The translations under genes were made by a program, and so were the position numbers. Below, piece after piece: positions 14,397-19,711 of a stretch of 19,711 nt of DNA (its first letter is position 1; the number at the start of each line of letters is the position of its first letter). The stretch covers positions 1 to 19,711 of the forward strand of contig JAEZNC010000053.1 of assembly GCA_023441905.1 (NCBI GenBank), read 5' to 3'. This DNA comes from Bacillota bacterium (GTDB lineage: Bacteria > Bacillota > Clostridia > Christensenellales > SZUA-584). Under the pieces are notes generated by a model that saw only the letters and a program-made list of their open reading frames with translations, was not told the origin of the DNA and did not search any database.

Positions 14397-16103
14397 ATGA
14401 ACAAGCTGATAAGAGATAACAAAATGTTGTTTACAGTGACCGTGGTGCTGAGCGCAGCGGTATCGGCGGCATACGTTTTTATTGCGTTGATTCTTCAAAA
14501 CGTGACAGATACGGCTGTCAGCAAGGATATGGCCGGATTTCAAAGGATTATTATCATTTCTGTGGCCTATCTTCTTGGCATGGGTGTTTTGAGTTTTTTT
14601 GTTTCAATGCTCAGCAAACTTTTGATATGCAGAATTATAAAACAGCTCAGAAGCCGCGTTTTCAGCGGGATACTGCGGCGCAACACGACGGACTTCTCAA
14701 GCGTCAATACGGCCGACTATTTATCCGCCGTCACAAATGATATTAAGATCATCGAAGAAAACGGTATTCAGCCGCTGATTATCGTAGTCGAAAACGCGGT
14801 GATGTTCATCACGGCGGTGGCCGTGCTCTTTTCCATCAATGTTATTATCGGTTTTTGCCTGATTGGCTGCCTCGTACTGATGCTTTTTGTACCGATGCTT
14901 TTTGGCAAAGCTCTGCAGCGAAGACAGGAGACGGTTTCAAGTAAGCTTGCCGTGTTTACAGCGAAGGTGAAAGATATACTTTCCGGTTATGAAGTGATCA
15001 AGTCGTACGGCATGGATCAACATGTTCAATGTGACTATAACAAACAGAATGATGAGAGCACACTGGCTAAATTCCGGGCCGACAAGCTGACCGTGATGAA
15101 CCAGAGCGTATCCGAAGTGCTGGCGTACATCACGGTATTCTCCGGTTTTTTTATCGGTGCCTATCTCATATTAATCGGCGAAATATCTGCCGGCGTATTG
15201 CTTGCCCTGATTCAGCTCAGCAGTTCATTTGTCAATCCGCTGATGCTTGTGATGGATGGCATGCCGAAGGTGCAGGGCATAAAGCCGGTGCTGAAACGCC
15301 TTGATATGCTTTCGGAATACGAGGATACGACATTCACGGGTACGATAAGACCTGTATTTGAAAAAGATATTTGTTTAGACAATGTGGCTTTTTCATATGA
15401 TGATATCACGCCCGTTTTAAAAGGCTTGTCTATGAAGTTAAAAAAGAACGGAAAATACGCCGTTGTGGGGCAAAGCGGTTCTGGAAAGTCCACACTGATT
15501 AAACTGCTGACAGGTTCGTATGCCAATTATCACGGAGACATTCTTTTTGACGGAGCCGATATACGATCACTCGATATTCAAAAGCTGCGCAGCATGGTTT
15601 CTGTGATCCATCAGAATGTCTACATGTTCAGCGGCAGCATAAAGGACAATATCCTTTTGCAGAGGCCATGCTCAGATAGTGATTTGCATATGGCTTTGGA
15701 GCAAAGTGGTGCCAATCTATTTATTAAAGATTTGCCAGACGGCCTTGACACCTTTGCGGGCGAAAACGGAAGCAATCTGTCGGGCGGACAGCGGCAGCGT
15801 GTGGCCGTTGCACGGGCATTGATTCAAAAAACACCTGTGTTGATTTTGGATGAAGGAACGGCCGCCATAGACAAACAGACCGCCTATGCGATTGAAGACG
15901 GCTTGCTCCGCCTTGATGATCTGACGCTGATAACGATTACGCACAATTTAAGGCCAGAGCTATTAAACCAGTATGATCAGATCATATTCATGCAGGACGG
16001 CCAAATTGCTGACATGGGATCATTTGATGATTTGCTGAACCGAAGCAGTGAATTTCGCTCATTTTATTATTTGCCCGATCAGGAAGAAGAGCTGACAGCA
16101 TAA
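14397..16103 (+). CDS. ABC exporter, fused transmembrane and ATP-binding domains (half-transporter)
   Basis: 568 residues in MsbA/multidrug exporter layout. About six hydrophobic segments lie within residues 12-285 (near 12-34, 50-72, 126-146, 148-168, 240-262 and 264-284). The nucleotide-binding domain has Walker A GQSGSGKST (358-366), Q-loop Q406, signature LSGGQ (461-465), Walker B VLILDEG (481-487) with the catalytic glutamate, and H-loop H516. All ATPase residues are present. It should work as a homodimer, or with an outside partner, in the cytoplasmic membrane; no second half-transporter is adjacent. A perfect promoter, TTAGAT operators and a strong AGGAGGT site precede it, and an ArsR-type regulator lies just upstream. 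This looks like an inducible efflux module; the ligand is unknown. Confidence 0.92.
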   Translation: MNKLIRDNKMLFTVTVVLSAAVSAAYVFIALILQNVTDTAVSKDMAGFQRIIIISVAYLLGMGVLSFFVSMLSKLLICRIIKQLRSRVFSGILRRNTTDFSSVNTADYLSAVTNDIKIIEENGIQPLIIVVENAVMFITAVAVLFSINVIIGFCLIGCLVLMLFVPMLFGKALQRRQETVSSKLAVFTAKVKDILSGYEVIKSYGMDQHVQCDYNKQNDESTLAKFRADKLTVMNQSVSEVLAYITVFSGFFIGAYLILIGEISAGVLLALIQLSSSFVNPLMLVMDGMPKVQGIKPVLKRLDMLSEYEDTTFTGTIRPVFEKDICLDNVAFSYDDITPVLKGLSMKLKKNGKYAVVGQSGSGKSTLIKLLTGSYANYHGDILFDGADIRSLDIQKLRSMVSVIHQNVYMFSGSIKDNILLQRPCSDSDLHMALEQSGANLFIKDLPDGLDTFAGENGSNLSGGQRQRVAVARALIQKTPVLILDEGTAAIDKQTAYAIEDGLLRLDDLTLITITHNLRPELLNQYDQIIFMQDGQIADMGSFDDLLNRSSEFRSFYYLPDQEEELTA

Positions 16104-16155
16104 GCGATAGAAGCAATACATCCATTCAGATTGTGAATCTTATCAACAGTATAAA

Positions 16156-16183
16156 AAAGCGTCCCCCGATAGGAGGACGCTTT
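16156..16183. terminator. Intrinsic terminator after the ABC exporter gene
   Basis: AAAGCGTCC (16156-16164) pairs with GGACGCTTT (16175-16183), with more G/C pairs possible in the loop. The + strand tail TTTGAATTAT is a modest T tract; the opposite strand has a run of six T after the stem, so it may work in both directions. Confidence 0.65.
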
Positions 16184-16330
16184 GAATTATATCTAGCCGT
16201 TTCACGACATTTACGCACATAAACTGATGGCAAAACGAGAAGCGAATCCCGTCATTTCTTTGTTCTGATTGCCAAGCTGACCCGAAACTAATACATTCTT
16301 CACTTTTCAGTAATAATAAAGGATGTAAAC

Positions 16331-16360
16331 TTGCCTTATTATGCCTGTATGTATTATAAT
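16331..16360 (+). promoter_or_regulatory. Promoter of the SufC/SufB-like operon
   Basis: TTGCCT (16331-16336) and a perfect TATAAT (16355-16360) are separated by 18 bp, 29 bp before the start codon. No IscR-, SufR- or Fur-like palindrome is evident, and no riboswitch fold was noticed. Confidence 0.68.
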
Positions 16361-16389
16361 CGTGCAAAGAAAGAGATAGTGAGGAAATC

Positions 16390-17121
16390 ATGCTTAGTTT
16401 AAAAGACATCTATCTGTCGGTCGGCGAAACGAAGATACTCAAGGGTGTCAGCCTGTCGATGGAGCAAAAAAAGATATATGTGATCACCGGTCCTAACGGC
16501 AGCGGCAAGTCTTCGCTCGCGCGTGTGATCATGGGTATACAGATGCCCGATTCCGGTTCTATCACGCTCGGGAATCAGGACATCACTGCGCTGAACATAT
16601 CCGAAAGAGCGAGGCTCGGCATCGGCTACGCGTTCCAGCATCCGCCGAGGTTTAAAGGCATAAAAGTAAAAGAACTGATTGAACTCGCCGGTGCGCATCC
16701 CAAAAGCGTTTGCGACCTGCTTTACAGCGTGGGGCTTTGCTCCAAGGATTATCTTGAACGCGATGTGGATGCGACGCTGTCGGGCGGCGAAATCAAACGC
16801 ATTGAGATTGCCTCGGTTTTGGCCCGCAATTTAAAGGTGGCCGTGTTTGACGAACCCGAAGCGGGAATTGACCTTTGGAGCTTTCAAAAGCTCGCCGAAA
16901 CGTTTCAAACCATGCACGATCAGCTCGATACCACGATTGTGATTATTTCTCATCAGGAGCGAATACTTGAGCTCGCCGATGAAATTGTGCTGATGTCTGC
17001 AGGTTCGCTGCGCCGCAGGGTATCCAGAGACGAAATTTTAGGACGGGGCATTGTAGACGGGTGCGAATGCAGCGCGAATTGCGGAAAGGTTGGTGTTGGC
17101 GATGTTGAGTGCATTGGATGA
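16390..17121 (+). CDS. sufC: SufC-like Fe-S cluster assembly ATPase (SMS-type SmsC candidate)
   Basis: A 243-residue soluble ABC ATPase: Walker A GPNGSGKSS (34-42), ERARLGIGYAFQHPPRFKGI with Q-loop Q83, signature LSGGE (130-134), Walker B VAVFDEPE (150-157), AGID D-loop (158-161) and H188. The QHP block and FDEPEAGID are SufC hallmarks and differ from transport ATPases. SufC binds SufB/SufD and drives opening of the scaffold during cluster assembly. The last 20 residues carry C225, C227, C231 and C241, an unusual tail encoded partly within the overlap with the next gene. GAGGA precedes the ATG. No SufS desulfurase, SufU/SufE or SufD gene follows, so it matches the minimal SmsCB arrangement better than a full SUF operon. 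Confidence 0.85.
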   Translation: MLSLKDIYLSVGETKILKGVSLSMEQKKIYVITGPNGSGKSSLARVIMGIQMPDSGSITLGNQDITALNISERARLGIGYAFQHPPRFKGIKVKELIELAGAHPKSVCDLLYSVGLCSKDYLERDVDATLSGGEIKRIEIASVLARNLKVAVFDEPEAGIDLWSFQKLAETFQTMHDQLDTTIVIISHQERILELADEIVLMSAGSLRRRVSRDEILGRGIVDGCECSANCGKVGVGDVECIG

Positions 17122-18022
17122 GCTTCTTCTTGAACAGATTGCCGACCTTCACGGTGTGCCGCAGGGTGCTTACAATATCCGCAAAAACGGAGAAAAAGCG
17201 GGCCGCGCCACCACGGTTAATATTGATATCACAAACAAGACCGACCGTCCGGGCATAGATATCACGGTGAAGCCGCATACAAAGAACGAGAGTGTGCATA
17301 TTCCGGTTATCGTCACAGATTCGGGGCTCAATGACCTCGTATACAACACATTTGAAATCGGAGAAGGTGCCGATGTGATGATCGTCGCCGGATGCGGTAT
17401 CCACAATACCGGCAAAAATAAATCTCAGCACGACGGCATCCATGAGTTTTTTGTCCGGCGCGGCGCGCGTATCCGCTATGTGGAGAAGCATTACGGCTCG
17501 GGCAACGGCCAAGGCGACAAAGTGCTGAACCCCAAAACGATACTCCATGTGGAAGAAGACGCGACAGTGGAGCTGGAGCTTGTTCAAATCCGCGGGGTCG
17601 ACAGCACACGGCGGGATACGGAGGTGCATCTTGCTGACCGCGCCAAGCTTATTGTCACAGAAAGGCTGCTGACCGACGGCGCTGAAGAGGCGTATTCGAG
17701 CATCAGCATCGACATGCCGGGTGCCGATTCTTCCGCTCAGATCATATCGCGATCTGTCGCAAGGGGGCACTCCAAACAGGATTTTTCATTTGATCTGATT
17801 GGAAAAAACGCCTGCCGCGGTCATATTCAGTGCGACGCCATCATTATGGATCAGGCCACGGTGATTTCCACGCCGCGTATATCCGCACACCATGAATATG
17901 CACAGCTCATTCACGAAGCCGCCATCGGCCGTCTCGAATCGCAGCAGCTGCTTAAGCTTGAGTCTCTTGGCCTCTCCGAGCAGGAAGCTGAAGACACCAT
18001 ACTCAAAGGGTTCTTAAGATAA
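17102..18022 (+). CDS. Short SufB-like Fe-S scaffold protein (SMS-type SmsB candidate)
   Basis: 306 residues, much shorter than canonical SufB (about 470-495). It has the beta-helix scaffold core and the C-terminal signature: QCD (C244), then HHEY, LIHEAAIGRLESQQLLKLES and a final GLSEQEAEDTILKGFL. C244 sits in the same QCD context as the SufB cysteine needed for cluster formation, and H271/E272 match the conserved HEA; SufD lacks that cysteine, so this is the SufB type. The long N-terminal region of SufB is missing. Other visible candidates for metal or cluster binding are C98, H101, H110 and H114. GGAAAGG at 17083-17089 serves ATG 17102 or TTG 17096; a TTG at 17090 is too close. It overlaps the ATPase gene by about 20 bp. 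Confidence 0.82.
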   Translation: MLSALDELLLEQIADLHGVPQGAYNIRKNGEKAGRATTVNIDITNKTDRPGIDITVKPHTKNESVHIPVIVTDSGLNDLVYNTFEIGEGADVMIVAGCGIHNTGKNKSQHDGIHEFFVRRGARIRYVEKHYGSGNGQGDKVLNPKTILHVEEDATVELELVQIRGVDSTRRDTEVHLADRAKLIVTERLLTDGAEEAYSSISIDMPGADSSAQIISRSVARGHSKQDFSFDLIGKNACRGHIQCDAIIMDQATVISTPRISAHHEYAQLIHEAAIGRLESQQLLKLESLGLSEQEAEDTILKGFLR

Positions 18023-18086
18023 CCATTGATCGCGCCAGGGATTTCAGCAGTCTGCTCTTATGCAGATTTCGGGATATTAAAAATCG

Positions 18087-18235
18087 TCCCCTCAGACGGC
18101 ACCCAATAAGGGGAGATGGGGAACTGCCACCGCGGGTAACCGGGAGAGAGATAATAATCTAAAAATGGCCACTGTCTCCCGGCACTTTGTGCCGCCCCCG
18201 ATCCAGCCCCTTCGAGGCAGTGATATGAGGGAGAA
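18087..18235. other. Structured, non-coding intergenic segment
   Basis: Several inverted repeats are packed here: CCGGGAGA (18140-18147) with TCTCCCGG (18175-18182), and CGGCAC-TTT-GTGCCG (18180-18194). The minus strand has a 68-codon open frame (18264-18058) of low-complexity, structure-driven composition, which I do not take as a gene. It may be a small RNA or a dispersed repeat copy. Confidence 0.35.
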
Positions 18236-18266
18236 AAACAGGGTTTACAGACAGCAGACAGCAAAC

Positions 18267-18292
18267 AGCCTGCACCATTGCAGGCTCTTTAT
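18267..18292 (+). terminator. Hairpin terminator before the M24 peptidase gene
   Basis: AGCCTGCA (18267-18274) pairs perfectly with TGCAGGCT (18279-18286) around CCAT, followed by CTTTAT. It probably ends transcripts from the Fe-S operon or from the structured segment. Confidence 0.6.
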
Positions 18293-18362
18293 CTGTTTAT
18301 AATCGATAGTCAGTCAGCTTTTGGACAAAATAACGGTGAATGGGGAGATGGCGGTGGCTTGT

Positions 18363-19547
18363 ATGAGAATCAACAGGGAAGAACTTGATACGAGGCTGGA
18401 ACGGTTTTGCTTCGATATGAACAAAACCTATCCGGAATGGGACACGGCTCTGATATTAAGCAGAGTCAACCAGTATTACTTTACCGGAACGATGCAGGAC
18501 GGTCTGTTGGTGATTAAGAATGACGGGCAGCTTTATTATTTTATCCGCAGAAGCTTTGAGCGCGCTCGAGATGAATCGCCGATTGACGGGCTCTATCCCA
18601 TGAACAGCTACCGTGATGCGGCCGCCATACTCGGCAGCGGGCTCGGCCATACTTTCGTGGAAAAAGAAATCATGACCATCGCGATTTTGGAACGGCTGAA
18701 AAAAGCATTTCATATGGAAACAGTCAACGCGCTTGATAAGACGCTGATGATGGTCAGAGCGATCAAATCGCCGTATGAGCTGCATTGGATGGAAGAATCA
18801 GGGAAGGCACATTGCGACTTTTTGGAGAACGTGTTGCCGTCGATGCTCAAAGAAGGGATCAGCGAGGCGGAGCTCGTGGGCACCATGTTTGACGCAATGA
18901 TTAAGCGGGGTTATCACGGGGTTTCGCGCTTTTCTATGTTCCAGACGGAAATGGTGGTGGGGCAGGTAGCCTTCGGAGAAAACTCACTCTGTCCCACAAG
19001 CTTTGACGGACCGGGAGGCGCAGCCGGCCTTTCGCCTGCTGTGCCGCTGATAGGCAGCCGGGAACGAAAGCTAAAAAAAGGTGATCTCGTTTTTGTGGAT
19101 ATCGGTTTTGGTACAGAAGGGTACCACAGTGACAAAACGCAGGTTTACAGCTTTAAAAAGCAGCCTGACGATGATGTGGTCTTGGCGCACAGAGCCTGCA
19201 TCAGCGTACAGCGCCGTCTTGCCGGTTTGCTTCAGCCGGGCGCTGTTCCGGAAGACATCTATAATACCGTGAACGATGAAATGGATGCCGACTTTAAACA
19301 AAATTTTATGGGCTATGGCAGCAGACAGGCAAAATTCTACGGCCATGGGATCGGTCTGTATGTGGATGAATGGCCCGTAATCGCAAATGGCTGCAAGGAC
19401 CCGCTGATGGAAAATATGGTGCTTGCCATTGAACCCAAGAAAGGCATTCCCGGCGTGGGCATGATTGGTGTAGAGGATACCTTTGTGGTGACCGCTGACG
19501 GCGGCCGCTGCATTACCGGCGGCGGGCGCGATATCATCGTCGTCTGA
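18363..19547 (+). CDS. M24 family metallopeptidase (Xaa-Pro aminopeptidase/creatinase type)
   Basis: 394 residues with a creatinase-type N-terminal domain (about 1-130) and a pita-bread C-terminal domain. All five metal ligands of active M24 peptidases are in place: D246 (VFVDIG), D257 (YHSDKTQ), H328 (GHGIG), E357 (AIEPKKG) and E371 (GVEDTFVV). The enzyme probably removes N-terminal residues before proline, or acts as a related dipeptidase, in the cytosol. The frame is open upstream: TTG 18321 has no ribosome binding site, ATG 18348 abuts GGGGAG with no spacing, and ATG 18363 has GGTGG 5 bp upstream, so I prefer the last. A 7-bp hairpin (19541-19557) spans its stop codon. Confidence 0.85.
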   Translation: MRINREELDTRLERFCFDMNKTYPEWDTALILSRVNQYYFTGTMQDGLLVIKNDGQLYYFIRRSFERARDESPIDGLYPMNSYRDAAAILGSGLGHTFVEKEIMTIAILERLKKAFHMETVNALDKTLMMVRAIKSPYELHWMEESGKAHCDFLENVLPSMLKEGISEAELVGTMFDAMIKRGYHGVSRFSMFQTEMVVGQVAFGENSLCPTSFDGPGGAAGLSPAVPLIGSRERKLKKGDLVFVDIGFGTEGYHSDKTQVYSFKKQPDDDVVLAHRACISVQRRLAGLLQPGAVPEDIYNTVNDEMDADFKQNFMGYGSRQAKFYGHGIGLYVDEWPVIANGCKDPLMENMVLAIEPKKGIPGVGMIGVEDTFVVTADGGRCITGGGRDIIVV

Positions 19548-19557
19548 TTCTCAGACG
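19541..19557. terminator. Hairpin across the M24 stop codon
   Basis: CGTCTGA (19541-19547, including the TGA) pairs with TCAGACG (19551-19557) around TTC. There is no T tract after it, so true termination is doubtful; it may shape the mRNA end. Confidence 0.35.
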
Positions 19558-19654
19558 AACAAACATATAGTCAACAACACAGTGCAGAATAGAAAAACTA
19601 TCCTTTGTCAAAAATGGGTTATGCCATAAATTTTTGATCCAGAGGAGGTTTTTT

Positions 19655-19711
19655 ATGAAAAAGGTTCTGCACTTTGTTTTTATTCTTATCATTGCTTTAG
19701 CGATGATGACA
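19655..19711 (+). CDS. Start of a secreted or membrane protein, 3' truncated by the window edge
   Basis: Nineteen codons are visible: MKKVLHFVFILIIALAMMT. Two lysines followed by a long hydrophobic run are the start of a signal peptide, possibly of a lipoprotein since the lipobox would come just after the window end. AGAGGAGG at 19641-19648, 6 bp before the ATG, is a strong ribosome binding site. A weak promoter, TTGTCA (19605-19610) with TAAATT (19627-19632), may lie upstream. Function cannot be told. Confidence 0.7.
   Translation, partial: MKKVLHFVFILIIALAMMT

Noticed and set aside
16943..17770. 275-codon open frame on the minus strand
   Set aside because: It lies antisense to the well-supported SufC/SufB-like genes, has low-complexity His/Arg/Cys-rich composition and no recognisable domain: a shadow of the GC-rich + strand codons.
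18058..18264. 68-codon minus-strand open frame
   Set aside because: It is spread over several hairpins and its composition follows the repeats; no ribosome binding site was evident.
1..19711. tRNA, rRNA, CRISPR arrays, transposases, phage genes
   Set aside because: None was seen on either strand; no regularly spaced direct repeats and no cloverleaf-like sequence stood out.

Overview
The window looks like chromosomal DNA of an anaerobic, low-to-mid GC Bacillota of the clostridial type. Genes are tightly packed and nearly all on the + strand, with strong AGGAGG-like ribosome binding sites, frequent GTG/TTG starts and ATGA overlaps. An [FeFe]-hydrogenase-like protein, a U32 peptidase-family enzyme, a standalone SufC/SufB-like Fe-S assembly pair and several clostridial DUF proteins point the same way. 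I cannot name the species. No rRNA, tRNA, CRISPR array, transposase or phage gene is visible.

Left part (1-5735) is more AT-rich and accessory in feel. It holds the 3' end of an FMN-reductase-like flavoprotein, a promoter region with a 22-bp perfect palindrome, a translationally coupled short-chain dehydrogenase plus acetoacetate-decarboxylase-fold pair, a DUF4865 protein, a two-gene ABC-2 type exporter and a small DUF4342 protein. About 500 bp without an intact gene follow, with what looks like a decayed minus-strand reading frame. A possible TetR-type helix-turn-helix remnant lies between the DUF4865 gene and the exporter.

Middle part (5736-12730) is more GC-rich. An extended -10 promoter drives a tightly overlapping operon: a U32/DUF3656 protein (RlhA/TrhP-type RNA hydroxylation family), a family 6 hypoxanthine/deoxyinosine DNA glycosylase and an [FeFe]-hydrogenase-like iron-sulfur protein with an unusual CCC motif. 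A 536-bp spacer then carries a terminator-like hairpin and two copies of a structured double-hairpin repeat. Next come a FAD oxidoreductase with a C-terminal Rieske domain and, 3 bp later, a tocopherol-cyclase-family protein.

Right part (12731-19711) opens with a regulator/transporter module: an ArsR-type winged-helix protein with a long N-terminal domain I do not recognise, and a single-chain ABC exporter. Each has a near-consensus promoter accompanied by the same palindrome, TTAGAT-N4-ATCTAA, so I infer shared, autoregulated repression. A separate promoter then drives the SufC-like ATPase and short SufB-like scaffold, which resemble the minimal two-gene SUF-like (SMS) Fe-S assembly system. 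A structured intergenic region, a complete M24 metallopeptidase and the first 19 codons of a secreted or lipoprotein gene close the window.

The strongest leads are the TTAGAT regulatory circuit with its unknown sensor domain, the Rieske oxidoreductase/tocopherol-cyclase pair, the glycosylase/hydrogenase operon, and the minimal Fe-S pair with a cysteine-rich tail on the ATPase.
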